From positions 1-49,544 of IMG/VR virus record IMGVR_UViG_3300032322_001560: DNA of 49,544 nucleotides; one strand, 5' to 3'. The notes beneath the pieces are model-generated. The model was not told the DNA's origin. It worked only from the letters and a program-made list of their open reading frames with translations, and ran no database searches. Every line of letters starts with the position of its first letter. Position 1 is the stretch's first letter. This document shows, in pieces, positions 26,718 to 32,796 of this stretch. The position numbers and the translations under genes were made by a program. The DNA comes from a virus.

Positions 26718-26764
26718 GCTCCTTCGCCGGTTGGTTGCTGCTGTTGGTGGGCGTCATGCGCAGG
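26718..26764 (-). repeat. Repeated intergenic leader, copy 1
   Basis: About 45 bp that recur, with small changes, at 26947-26990. On the minus strand each copy starts at a gene stop (CATGACGCCCACCAACA) and ends in the next gene's ribosome site (GGCGAAGGAG here). The copies lie directly before two successive genes and probably arose by duplication of an intergenic linker. Confidence 0.55.
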
Positions 26765-26939
26765 CCACCAGTGAAAGCGCCTGCATTGCGCGTTCCATAA
26801 CCAGATACCACGGGTACGGCGGGAACAGGAACGCGGCTAGCTTCCACCACCCTGGCGCCAACACTGTGCCAGCTATCCAGGCTAGCACGGCTGCCATCAC
26901 CACTAACAGTGATACAAGATCGTCAATGAGTTGCTTCAT
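26754..26939 (-). CDS. Small two-helix membrane protein
   Basis: A 61-residue protein. Two hydrophobic stretches (about 8-29, LVSLLVVMAAVLAWIAGTVL; and 33-48) flank a GWWK turn. The ATG at 26939 has AAAGGA at good spacing; an ATG two codons upstream does not. Function unknown; small membrane proteins of this kind are common among phage early morons. Confidence 0.6.
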   Translation of the reverse strand: MKQLIDDLVSLLVVMAAVLAWIAGTVLAPGWWKLAAFLFPPYPWYLVMERAMQALSLVACA

Positions 26940-26946
26940 TTGCATC

Positions 26947-26990
26947 CTTTCCCGGCCGGTTGCTGGTGTTGGTGGGCGTCATGCTTCCAT
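26947..26990 (-). repeat. Repeated intergenic leader, copy 2
   Basis: Second copy of the linker described at 26718. On the minus strand it begins with CATGACGCCCACCAACA, holds the preceding gene's TGA and ends in GGGAAAGGA before the small membrane protein. Confidence 0.5.
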
Positions 26991-27377
26991 CTGCGCCGCT
27001 GCGGCGTGCGCTTCGTCGCGTGCTGTGTAGCCCTGCGGCATTGATGCCAGCATTTCAAGCGACGGCGCGCGGTGCCACTTGTCTTTCAGCAGTGCCCACA
27101 ACCGCGTCAGGCCAGCCGCGTCGGTGACCTGCTGGCCGTCTATCCATGCTGCCCACTGGTCAGACCTATGGGCCGGCAGGCGCACAAGCTCCATGACCAC
27201 GCAGCGACCGTTGATCCTGCCGCCCAGCCAGTCACCCGTGATCGGCGCATCCGCTGGATACACAGGGCACGGCGCAGCCATTGAGGCGGCTTCGCGCGCA
27301 AGCTGGCGGCGGCGGAAGCTGCCTGGCCTGGCGTTGTAAGCGGCCCAGCGGTTTGGGGAACTTTGGAAGGTTCTCAT
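26979..27377 (-). CDS. Unknown 132-residue protein
   Basis: Arginine-rich N-terminus (SFRRRQLAREAASMAAP), then DWLGGRINGRCVVMELVRLP and a helical end (LLKDKWHRAPSLEMLASMPQ). No known domain. The start codon lies 9 bp after the previous stop with a poor ribosome site, suggesting coupling. Confidence 0.55.
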   Translation of the reverse strand: MRTFQSSPNRWAAYNARPGSFRRRQLAREAASMAAPCPVYPADAPITGDWLGGRINGRCVVMELVRLPAHRSDQWAAWIDGQQVTDAAGLTRLWALLKDKWHRAPSLEMLASMPQGYTARDEAHAAAAQMEA

Positions 27378-27386
27378 AACGACTCG

Positions 27387-27569
27387 TTAGGGCGCACGCG
27401 GCGGGCGCAGCTTGTGCGCCTTCAGCAGTGCTGCTTCAATCAACTCTGCGGGCGTCTTAGGCTGCGCTGCCATCCACTGCACCAGCCATTCCGGCAAGCG
27501 CAGCGGCACGTTTACCCGGCGCAGGCCGGGCGGTGCTGGGGGGCGACCCCCTTTGCTCTTGTCGTTCAT
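27387..27569 (-). CDS. Small ribbon-helix-helix-like protein
   Basis: A 60-residue basic protein: GGRPPAPPGLRRVNVPLRLP, then EWLVQWMAAQPKTPAELIEA. A short strand (RVNVPLRLP) followed by two helices is the layout of Arc/CopG-type DNA-binding proteins, so a regulatory role is plausible. It overlaps the upstream gene (ATGA). Family assignment is tentative. Confidence 0.6.
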   Translation of the reverse strand: MNDKSKGGRPPAPPGLRRVNVPLRLPEWLVQWMAAQPKTPAELIEAALLKAHKLRPPRAP

Positions 27570-27817
27570 TGCGTGTAGTCCGCATACTTTTGGTTTGCCA
27601 GCCGCGCAACCTCTGCGGCAAAAGCCTGCATGTCGTTGTTGCGCTTGCGCACATGCGCCTCAAGCTCGGCAATTCGGCGCTTCAGTTCGCCGACCTTGCG
27701 TACCTCGGCCAATAGTGCCTGCATGTCAGCCTGCGCTTCTTCAAACGTCAGCCGCGCGTACCCCTTTGTCACGCCATCCCATCTGTGCGCCAGATCGGCA
27801 AGTTCTCTATCGTTCAT
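27566..27817 (-). CDS. Coiled-coil protein
   Basis: An 83-residue helical protein; residues about 28-75 (QADMQALLAEVRKVGELKRR, IAELEAHVRKRNNDMQAFAA) form a clear coiled coil. Located 11 bp after the amber-interrupted gene and translationally linked to the next small gene. Function unknown. Confidence 0.6.
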   Translation of the reverse strand: MNDRELADLAHRWDGVTKGYARLTFEEAQADMQALLAEVRKVGELKRRIAELEAHVRKRNNDMQAFAAEVARLANQKYADYTQ

Positions 27818-27828
27818 GGCAAAAGGTC

Positions 27829-28059
27829 TTACGCCCGGAGGTAGAGGTGGGAGAAGGTGGCGGCATCGTCGCCGCTGAGGGTGATGGTTTTGTAACCCCC
27901 ATCCACGTAGTTGAGTGCGACGATGGTGTCGTCAGGGTAGACGTAGAAAGATTGGCGGACGGTAAGCCCGCGGTTGTGGTCATAGTAGGAATTGCCGGCC
28001 TAAGCCACCTCGGTGAGGCAGCCGGTGTTGATGTCGGAGAAGAGTTGGCTAGCGTTCAT
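27829..28059 (-). pseudogene. Small gene interrupted by an in-frame TAG at codon 20
   Basis: From ATG at 28057-28059 (GGAG ribosome site 8 bp upstream) the frame reads MNASQLFSDINTGCLTEVA, then TAG, then AGNSYYDHNRGLTVRQSFYV and YPDDTIVALNYVDGGYKTIT to a TAA at 27829-27831: 76 sense-plus-amber codons. The part after TAG looks like intact coding sequence (balanced composition, no further stops) and has no start of its own. TAG also ends TerL and the portal gene, so general recoding is unlikely. It is either a recent nonsense mutation, a sequencing error, or a readthrough gene. It is the first gene behind a strong promoter. Confidence 0.65.
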
Positions 28060-28095
28060 GTTGCTTGCTCCGGGTTGCGTGTTGCGATGGGTGTT

Positions 28096-28123
28096 ACTGT
28101 AGCACAGCAACCGCCAGCGTCAA
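28096..28123 (-). promoter_or_regulatory. Sigma-70 promoter for the leftward accessory operon
   Basis: On the minus strand TTGACG (28118-28123) and TACAGT (28096-28101) are 16 bp apart, with TGC before the -10 (extended -10). GTGTTAC (28091-28097) and GTAACAC (28134-28140) form an inverted repeat that spans the promoter and overlaps the -10, a possible operator. It would drive the genes from 28.06 down to 26.0 kb. Confidence 0.75.
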
Positions 28124-28169
28124 CAACTATTTTGTAACACGCAAACATGGTCACGCTACGGGGCCAGCG

Positions 28170-28232
28170 CCCTAACACGCCGGTCAACTTGACCGGCCCT
28201 GGCGGGCCGGCAAGTTACCGGCAACGTTAGGC
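28170..28232 (+). repeat. attC site A
   Basis: R'' CCCTAAC (28170-28176), left box TCAACTTGACCGG, right arm CCGGCAAGTTACCGG, R' GTTAGGC (28226-28232). The left arm carries the extra C and extra A relative to the right arm. 63 bp with a short loop. R' contains, on the minus strand, the TAA stop of the adjacent gene. R'' departs from consensus at its first base. Confidence 0.85.
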
Positions 28233-28553
28233 CCAAGACGCCCGTTTGTAGTTTGTGTGCACCGTCACCGTGCGCTCGCAGCCTTTGCACTGCTCATGCC
28301 TCGTCGGCGCCACGTACTCACAGCTTGCGCAGTCCATGCTGGACGGGTCTTCCAATCGCGCCCGCTCGGTCGCATGCGCCTTGAACAGCAGCGCATAGGC
28401 TTCCTTCAACTCAGCATTCTCCGCTGAGTCGGCGGCGCTGGCTTGCGCAGCAGCCTGTAAAGCCACCGAGCGCCCGAAGGCCAGCGCGTCGAACGCCTCG
28501 CCTTGGCTGGGCAGCATCTCGTCGCGTATCCACAGAATTTCGCTGTCAGTCAT
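28227..28553 (-). CDS. Cassette gene A-B: unknown cysteine-rich-tail protein
   Basis: A 108-residue protein from ATG 28553 (TDSEILWIRDEMLPSQGEAF). It has an alanine-rich helix (AQASAADSAENAELKEAYAL) and a zinc-ribbon-like tail (CASCEYV, CKGCERTV: two CxxC pairs). An in-frame GTG two codons upstream is closer to GGA and may be the true start. Its TAA stop lies in the R' core of attC A. Function unknown. Confidence 0.68.
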   Translation of the reverse strand: MTDSEILWIRDEMLPSQGEAFDALAFGRSVALQAAAQASAADSAENAELKEAYALLFKAHATERARLEDPSSMDCASCEYVAPTRHEQCKGCERTVTVHTNYKRASWA

Positions 28554-28585
28554 CGTCACGGTTTTCCTGCTTCGTTTAACTCCGG

Positions 28586-28643
28586 GCCTAACCCCGCCAA
28601 TCAAGCGGACCGGAGTACCGGCCGCTTATCGGCAACGTTCGGC
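28586..28643 (+). repeat. attC site B
   Basis: R'' GCCTAAC (28586-28592), left box TCAAGCGGACCGG, right arm CCGGCCGCTTATCGG, R' GTTCGGC (28637-28643). Extra C and A in the left arm as expected. 58 bp, close to the shortest known attC. It also encodes, on the minus strand, the last residues (NVADKRPVLRSA) of the next gene. Confidence 0.87.
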
Positions 28644-28996
28644 CCCGAAACCGCGTTCGGCGTGCCAGGGCCACCAAACGGGCCGGGCTTCTGCCGCTGT
28701 TCTTCGGCCAGCCCCATGATGTCGTAGCCTTCGCGTTCAGTTCGGAGCGCGGCACGCCACCGCTCGCGCTCTGCGGCCACCATTGCCACGGCCTGCGCCA
28801 GCGTCACCAGCGGCGTTTCATTGCGCAGTGTCGGGCGTCTGTCTGCGGCCAGCACCAGCATCGTGGAGTGCAGCCACGGGTGTGCATCTTCGGCCGTCTG
28901 CGCGTCGTGGTACAGGTACGCAACAACCGTGCACTCCGGCAGCGGGCCTAACCCGTCAGTCAACCGGACCTTGGCCGGCGTAGCTTCTGTGGTCAT
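28601..28996 (-). CDS. Cassette gene B-C: phage accessory protein with LGPLPE motif
   Basis: A 131-residue protein from ATG 28996 with AAAGGA 6 bp upstream. Both the start codon and the ribosome site lie in the terminal loop of attC C, and the R'' core of that site encodes part of GLGPLPEC (residues about 16-23). The rest (ETPLVTLAQAVAMVAAERER) resembles small variable phage proteins with xPLPEP and TPLxTxAQ motifs. The C-terminus runs into attC B. Function unknown. Confidence 0.72.
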   Translation of the reverse strand: MTTEATPAKVRLTDGLGPLPECTVVAYLYHDAQTAEDAHPWLHSTMLVLAADRRPTLRNETPLVTLAQAVAMVAAERERWRAALRTEREGYDIMGLAEEQRQKPGPFGGPGTPNAVSGPNVADKRPVLRSA

Positions 28997-29040
28997 TTCA
29001 AATCCTTTCGCGGCCAAGGCCGGTTACTTCTGCGTTAGGC
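28946..29040 (+). repeat. attC site C
   Basis: R'' GCCTAAC (28946-28952), left box TCAACCGGACCTTGG, right arm CCAAGGCCGGTTAC, R' GTTAGGC (29034-29040). The arms pair over about 16 bases except for the extra C and extra A in the left arm. The loop holds a ribosome site and ATG for the minus-strand gene to its left. Confidence 0.9.
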
Positions 29041-29042
29041 CC

Positions 29043-29414
29043 TTAAAGTCCAGATACTACGCCGCGCATCACCCGCAGAGCAATTTGCGCATCTGCGACC
29101 ACCGGCTGATGAAAGGGGCTTTTTTGTGCGTGCGCTTCAATGAGTCTGTGAAACGCTTCGCACATTGCCTCAAGGTCGTGGCCGCCAAGCAGCCGCACCA
29201 GTTCTGCGGCCACCTGATCGGCAGCGTAGGCGCGCATCTGGTCGGCCAGATACAGGCCGCGAGGTGTCCCGTATAAGCGGGTTTCGCCAGCCCCCCACAC
29301 ATGCCGGATGTGGCGCGGGTGGCCATCATTCCCAATCGTTGCCACGGGCTCCGGCAGCGGGCCTAACATTTCGCTCAAGGCCGACACATCGCGGCGGGTT
29401 GCTTTATCGTCCAT
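29043..29414 (-). CDS. Cassette gene C-D: phage accessory protein with LGPLPEP motif
   Basis: A 123-residue protein from ATG 29414, with GGAG 7 bp upstream; both lie in the attC D loop. The attC D left arm encodes ALSEMLGPLPEPV. The body has HIRHVWGAGETRLYGTPRGL and YLADQMRAYAADQVAAELVR, resembling variable phage early proteins with a DQMRAYA segment. Its TAA lies 3 bp beyond the attC C core. Function unknown. Confidence 0.75.
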   Translation of the reverse strand: MDDKATRRDVSALSEMLGPLPEPVATIGNDGHPRHIRHVWGAGETRLYGTPRGLYLADQMRAYAADQVAAELVRLLGGHDLEAMCEAFHRLIEAHAQKSPFHQPVVADAQIALRVMRGVVSGL

Positions 29415-29464
29415 TGCTGTTCTCCAGTAGCGCCGCGCTGTGCGGCTTAGCTCGATTGTTAGGC
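29361..29464 (+). repeat. attC site D
   Basis: R'' GCCTAAC (29361-29367), left box TCAAGGCCGACACA, right arm TGTGCGGCTTAG, R' GTTAGGC (29458-29464). The arms closely resemble the classical aadA-type attC. The loop of roughly 60 bp contains the start region of the minus-strand gene to its left. Confidence 0.9.
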
Positions 29465-29466
29465 CT

Positions 29467-29610
29467 CTAGCTGCGCACCAGCGCAACCCATAACCAGCAC
29501 ACCGCAAATACCGCGCCCATGCAGGCCAGCGCCACGACGGCAATTGCAAACGCGGCGGGCCAACCGCCAGCGGCTTCGCTCTCGGCCAACTTCAGCAGCA
29601 CCTGTTCCAT
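29467..29610 (-). CDS. Cassette gene D-E: 47-residue membrane protein
   Basis: ATG at 29610 with AGAGGA upstream; TAG at 29467-29469, 3 bp outside the attC D core. One hydrophobic helix (residues about 17-44, AAFAIAVVALACMGAVFAVC) follows a short charged head (EQVLLKLAESEAAGG). A single-pass membrane peptide, possibly an exclusion or toxin-type moron. Unlike its neighbours, its start is outside the attC. Confidence 0.65.
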   Translation of the reverse strand: MEQVLLKLAESEAAGGWPAAFAIAVVALACMGAVFAVCWLWVALVRS

Positions 29611-29639
29611 GCTTAGTTCCTCTCGCTTCGGCACCAGAG

Positions 29640-29737
29640 GCCGAACTACTCGCTCAACGCGAGCCCCACGGCAGCCGGCCGTGTAGCGGGTTCAAGCACC
29701 TCACGGCCGTGGGGCCGCGTTAGCTCGAACGTTAGGC
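29640..29737 (+). repeat. attC site E
   Basis: R'' GCCGAAC (29640-29646), left box TCAACGCGAGCCCCACGGC, right arm GCCGTGGGGCCGCGTTAG, R' GTTAGGC (29731-29737). Extra C and A in the left arm, otherwise 16-bp pairing. R' overlaps the TAA of the gene to its right. Confidence 0.9.
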
Positions 29738-29947
29738 GGCTTGGCGTCCATCGTCGCGCAACACCTCGTAGTCGCCAGATCGCACCATTGAACCCCCCCA
29801 GTCAATCGGCTCGCCAGCGCGGGCCTGCGCTACGACGCGCGGAAGCCGTTGCCGCCACATGATCGTGCGCTGTTCGCCGGGCACCGAGTCGTAGCGAGTG
29901 CCGCGCACCGGCACGCTCAGGCGCAGGATGGTCACATTGGTCTTCAT
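29732..29947 (-). CDS. Cassette gene E-F, second: 71-residue protein
   Basis: ATG at 29947 overlaps the stop of the partner gene (ATGA). Product: TNVTILRLSVPVRGTRYDSV, then RQRLPRVVAQARAGEPIDWG. Its TAA is inside the R' core of attC E. No known domain. It is the second gene of a two-gene cassette. Confidence 0.68.
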   Translation of the reverse strand: MKTNVTILRLSVPVRGTRYDSVPGEQRTIMWRQRLPRVVAQARAGEPIDWGGSMVRSGDYEVLRDDGRQAA

Positions 29948-30198
29948 CCGCAAAGCTCCATCATCACGTTGAACAGGTATCCATCGCGCAGCACTTCGAC
30001 GCCGTTCAGGCGCGCAATCCATGCAGTGCCCTGCTTGCGCAACGTCCAGCCGCCTGGCGCAACATAGCCGCCGCTGTCTGCGCCACACTGCCATGCCGCC
30101 AGGCAAACACGCCGCCTAACACTTCGCTCAACCTGACCCGCCACAGCGGGCCTTGGCTGGGCGTCGGTCGGTGCGTCCTGGGTTGCTTGGTCGGTCAT
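29944..30198 (-). CDS. Cassette gene E-F, first: 84-residue protein
   Basis: ATG at 30198 lies in the attC F loop; the attC F left arm encodes QVERSVRRRV. The C-terminal half (GGYVAPGGWTLRKQGTAWIA, RLNGVEVLRDGYLFNVM) is a compact beta-rich piece. The ribosome site is weak. Function unknown. Confidence 0.65.
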   Translation of the reverse strand: MTDQATQDAPTDAQPRPAVAGQVERSVRRRVCLAAWQCGADSGGYVAPGGWTLRKQGTAWIARLNGVEVLRDGYLFNVMMELCG

Positions 30199-30234
30199 CG
30201 CGCTGTGTCGGTCAGGTTAGCTCGGGCGTTCGGC
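30114..30234 (+). repeat. attC site F
   Basis: R'' GCCTAAC (30114-30120), left box TCAACCTGACCCG, right arm CGGTCAGGTTAG, R' GTTCGGC (30228-30234). The left arm has the extra C; the second extra base is less clear than in the other sites. 121 bp, the longest of the array. Confidence 0.84.
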
Positions 30235-30235
30235 C

Positions 30236-30424
30236 TCAAGGCTCCAGCACCAACGGAACGTCTTGCCAGTCGGTCCACTCGGTGTAGTTGCCGCTCATCA
30301 TGTCCTCGACCCGCTGCAGTTTGCGCCACTGCAGCACGCGAATCGTCTTGCCAACGCCATCACCAAACTCCGGCGCCGGCACGCAGCGTTCAACGAACCT
30401 CAGTTCAACGTCTTCTATTCGCAT
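30236..30424 (-). CDS. Cassette gene F-G: 62-residue protein
   Basis: ATG at 30424 after AAGGA. Product RIEDVELRFVERCVPAPEFG, VGKTIRVLQWRKLQRVEDMM, then a short acidic end WTDWQDVPLVLEP. Its TGA starts 1 bp beyond the attC F core. The start lies about 37 bp outside attC G. It has a phage-like beta strand pattern; function unknown. Confidence 0.68.
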   Translation of the reverse strand: MRIEDVELRFVERCVPAPEFGDGVGKTIRVLQWRKLQRVEDMMSGNYTEWTDWQDVPLVLEP

Positions 30425-30461
30425 TTCGTCTGTCCTTAAAAACATCACGCTCCGGCACCAG

Positions 30462-30550
30462 GCCGAACCATTCACTCAAGCGGAGCGCCCTAAGCATCAC
30501 TCCGCGCCGTCGCGCCCGTGCGGGGCGCCCGCTTAGTTCAACTGTTAGGC
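30462..30550 (+). repeat. attC site G
   Basis: R'' GCCGAAC (30462-30468), left box TCAAGCGGAGCGCCC, right arm GGGCGCCCGCTTAG, R' GTTAGGC (30544-30550). Extra C and A in the left arm. 89 bp. Confidence 0.88.
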
Positions 30551-30903
30551 CCTGAAACCCAATACTGTCGTGGCGTCGTTGCTTTGTACTGGTCGCTGTC
30601 CACGCATTGCACCGTGGATGTGCAGCCTCCACTCTGCGTCGTGAACTTTGCGCACAAGCGGCAGTCTCGCGGCCACAAGTTCAGCGCGGCATCAATTGCA
30701 GCTTGGTCATACAGCGGCACCATTGAGTGCGCATTCGGGTACTCTCGCGCAGCGCGCATGTCGGCTTTAAGGCGCGCCGACTCCGTGTTCGTGTGTACTG
30801 CCACGGCCCCGGCTACGCTTGTGTACAGCCACGCCCGGGGCCTAACATTGCGCTCAAGCGGAGCAACGCCGGCATCAGGCAGTGTCTCTGGTGGCGTTGT
30901 CAT
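30538..30903 (-). CDS. Cassette gene G-H: cysteine-containing protein
   Basis: A 121-residue protein if started at ATG 30903; an in-frame ATG at 30948 would overlap Exo by 28 bp. The half attC H encodes PLERNVRPRA near residue 18. The C-terminal part has four cysteines (RDCRLCAKF, GGCTSTVQCVD), a possible zinc knuckle. Its TGA lies inside the attC G right arm. Function unknown. Confidence 0.65.
   Translation of the reverse strand: MTTPPETLPDAGVAPLERNVRPRAWLYTSVAGAVAVHTNTESARLKADMRAAREYPNAHSMVPLYDQAAIDAALNLWPRDCRLCAKFTTQSGGCTSTVQCVDSDQYKATTPRQYWVSGPNS
30840..30870 (+). repeat. Half attC site H
   Basis: R'' GCCTAAC (30840-30846) and left box TCAAGCGGAGCAACGCC are present with the extra C and A positions, but no CTTA/GTTA right arm follows; Exo coding sequence begins instead at 30921. 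It marks the right end of the array, as if the last cassette was joined to phage DNA with loss of half a site. Confidence 0.7.
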
Positions 30904-30920
30904 TTGATCTGTATGTGCAG

Positions 30921-31628
30921 TCACGGTGCAGTCTCGTTCATGTCGCATGTTTCGACACGCTCCGGCGGAAATACTTCGGCGCCTTCGTCCATCCACGGCG
31001 CTGGCTTAAGCCGGTCGCTCAGCGCCTTGAAGTAATCCTCGACCACGGCGTCAAAGTCCATCAGGTCGGCGGCCAACTTCTTGATTGCGGCTTCTTCGCG
31101 CTCGATGCGGATGATCGTCAGCGCGCCGATGGGCAAGTCTGGCGCCCACAGGATCAGGTCGCACCACTTGCGGTCCAGCAGCCACAAAGACCCGTTGATC
31201 TGGTCGATGTAGGCGCTGTAGTCCTGATGCACGACGGCAGTAAACAGGGTGTCGCTGCTGACCATGGTCTTGATTTCGACCATGCCATCCGTGCCCACAA
31301 GGCCGTCAACGCTGGCGCCAAAGCGACCGTCAGCGGTGTAGGCAAAACCGGCCTCAAGCACAACGTTTCCAGTCTCGGCCTCGTACTGCATCCGCGCGAT
31401 GGGCTCCTGCTCGGTGCCGGTCCGCATGGCAGCGTTCACGTAGTTCGGGGCCGCGCTGCCGCCAAAGCGCTCGCGTGCCGTGTCCAGGGCGTACAGCGTT
31501 GCCTTAGACGACAGCGCGCCTTTGGCAGTGCGGTCGCGGGCATCCTTGAAGCGCGAGCCGGTGATCCTGCCTTTGCGGGCCAGAAGCCACGCCTCAGAGC
31601 CTTGCGGTGATGTGTCGAAGGTAATCAA
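30921..31628 (-). CDS. exo: Lambda-type exonuclease, YqaJ family
   Basis: A 235-residue 5'-3' exonuclease (lambda Exo is 226) that resects double-strand ends for Bet. QGSEAWLLARKGRITGSRF and TEQEPIARMQYEAETGN are the family opening, and D108, E118 and K120 (SVDGLVGTDGMVEIK) are the catalytic residues. It starts at TTG in a TTGA overlap with Bet, so the two are coupled. The 3' end abuts the attC array. Confidence 0.93.
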   Translation of the reverse strand: MITFDTSPQGSEAWLLARKGRITGSRFKDARDRTAKGALSSKATLYALDTARERFGGSAAPNYVNAAMRTGTEQEPIARMQYEAETGNVVLEAGFAYTADGRFGASVDGLVGTDGMVEIKTMVSSDTLFTAVVHQDYSAYIDQINGSLWLLDRKWCDLILWAPDLPIGALTIIRIEREEAAIKKLAADLMDFDAVVEDYFKALSDRLKPAPWMDEGAEVFPPERVETCDMNETAP

Positions 31629-32476
31629 AACGGCACCTCGTCAGCGTCAATCTCAACAGCGGGGGTTTCGGCGGTATCCACCGTGCGCGCCTTGTCTGCG
31701 GCTTCGGCCTGCGCTTTGTTGGCGTTGTGCTGGGTAATCCCGATCAGTGCGCGCTGCTCTTTGGTCGCAGCCTTCCACCATGCGCCGTAGCTCTCCACGC
31801 CCTGCGCTGCGGCTTGTGCTGCGCCGGCCAGCAGCTCAAGCGGTGCGGCTTTGACTTCTGGCCGGCCGTCTGCCGCGTCGTCTGGGTGGATCTGCTTGCC
31901 TTCCATTTCGTCGGCAGTGGCAGCGCTGGCGATTTCAGGGAATGCAATGCGCAGCGCCTGAGCGGCGGCGCACTTGGCGATCTGGCCGCGTGGGCGCTTG
32001 GTCCACATTGCATTGGGGGCGATGCTCTTTTCCTTGCCGCCCTTGACTGCGTAGTTCTCGGTCCAAAACTCGCGGGCCGTGAACTCGGCAATCACGCCGT
32101 TGGACAGCAACCGCTTCACAGTAACTCGGCACCAAGACGGGAACGTGATGGTTTGCCCGCCCAGCGCGACAGTTTCATCCGGCCCAAACTCTGGTTCTGT
32201 CATGCCGGCAAACTGCCCGCTGCGCGCCGCCTGGGTGCGGTACAGGTTCACGCCAGGCATGACCACATCGCGCATCGCGCCGGCCTTGGCGTCCCACATG
32301 GGCACGATGTGGACAGGCTTCTGCATTGGATCCAGGCCAGCGGCTTTGCAGTACCCGATGACCAGCTTGATGCTGGCTGGGTTGGCGCCAGGGTACAGGC
32401 TGGATTGCAGGACGTTCAAAAGATCGGCTTCGCTCAACGAAAGAGCGGAACCTTCGTGTTTTGTGATCGCGTTCAT
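31625..32476 (-). CDS. bet: Single-strand annealing protein Bet (RecT/Redbeta-like)
   Basis: A 283-residue annealing protein (lambda Bet is 261). YPGANPASIKLVIGYCKAAG, LDPMQKPVHIVPMWDAKAGA and GVNLYRTQAARSGQFAGMTE are the family core, followed by KCAAAQALRIAFPEI. The C-terminal tail is acidic (EIDADEVPF), as in proteins that contact host SSB. With Exo it forms a Red recombination pair that repairs or recombines phage DNA, including during genome mosaicism. Confidence 0.94.
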   Translation of the reverse strand: MNAITKHEGSALSLSEADLLNVLQSSLYPGANPASIKLVIGYCKAAGLDPMQKPVHIVPMWDAKAGAMRDVVMPGVNLYRTQAARSGQFAGMTEPEFGPDETVALGGQTITFPSWCRVTVKRLLSNGVIAEFTAREFWTENYAVKGGKEKSIAPNAMWTKRPRGQIAKCAAAQALRIAFPEIASAATADEMEGKQIHPDDAADGRPEVKAAPLELLAGAAQAAAQGVESYGAWWKAATKEQRALIGITQHNANKAQAEAADKARTVDTAETPAVEIDADEVPF

Positions 32477-32477
32477 T

Positions 32478-32795
32478 TCATCCCCAAAAGTGAAAGTACG
32501 CCCACACGGCAATCCAGAACACAGCGCCGAGCGCAAATGCCACAGCCACCCAGCGCCCGCCGTTTTTCATCTGGCACTGTTCGGGGTGCGGGCAGTGCTC
32601 ACCGCCCAGCTGCTGGCAGTCGCCAACGCATGAAGGCATCGAGCGCAGCGCTGGGCCGTAAATCTCTTGGTTCGTCATCGTGCCAAGCGGCGTGCGGCTT
32701 TTGCTTTGATCTGGCACGACAGCACCTCGGCGGTACGTGAAAAACGGAGTGGTATCGAACCATGCCGGTTCGCGGTTCTCGTGGCGGGCGCTCAT
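32478..32795 (-). CDS. Membrane protein with cysteine cluster
   Basis: A 105-residue protein from ATG 32795; a shorter start at residue 40 (TNQEIYG) is possible. CVGDCQQLGGEHCPHPEQC near residue 55 is a compact metal-binding-like cluster, and the C-terminus is one hydrophobic helix (WVAVAFALGAVFWIAVWAYF). It lies directly upstream of Bet in the operon. Function unknown. Confidence 0.6.
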   Translation of the reverse strand: MSARHENREPAWFDTTPFFTYRRGAVVPDQSKSRTPLGTMTNQEIYGPALRSMPSCVGDCQQLGGEHCPHPEQCQMKNGGRWVAVAFALGAVFWIAVWAYFHFWG

Positions 32796-32796
32796 G

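Larger units (their letters stand above)
28170..30870 (+). mobile_element. Integron-type attC array without integrase (CALIN-like)
   Basis: Seven complete attC sites (28170, 28586, 28946, 29361, 29640, 30114, 30462) and one half site (30840) bound seven cassette-sized units of about 270-500 bp. All sites have the same polarity, judged by the unpaired C in the TCAA box of the left arm (missing in the right-arm TTA box), with an unpaired A five bases later in at least six; both are the standard attC orientation marks. The polarity is the plus strand, yet all eight genes inside are on the minus strand. No integron integrase or attI site is visible. The array lies between the Red recombination genes and the leftward accessory operon. 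Confidence 0.88.

Noticed and set aside
27370-27386. Further attC or attI site at CATAACGACTCGTTAGG
   Set aside because: Only a short palindrome; no L boxes or extrahelical bases, and the core does not match GTTRRRY.
27829-28059. General TAG recoding in this phage
   Set aside because: TAG ends TerL, the portal gene and several others at natural positions, so whole-genome recoding is unlikely.
28783-29276. Rightward frames inside the cassette units as sense cassette genes
   Set aside because: They lack ribosome sites, cross attC cores at random and have unnatural composition, while the leftward frames are phage-like.
28170-30870. CRISPR-like array
   Set aside because: The repeats are variable hairpins of 58-121 bp with only core ends conserved, separated by genes. 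They fit attC and not CRISPR repeats with short spacers.
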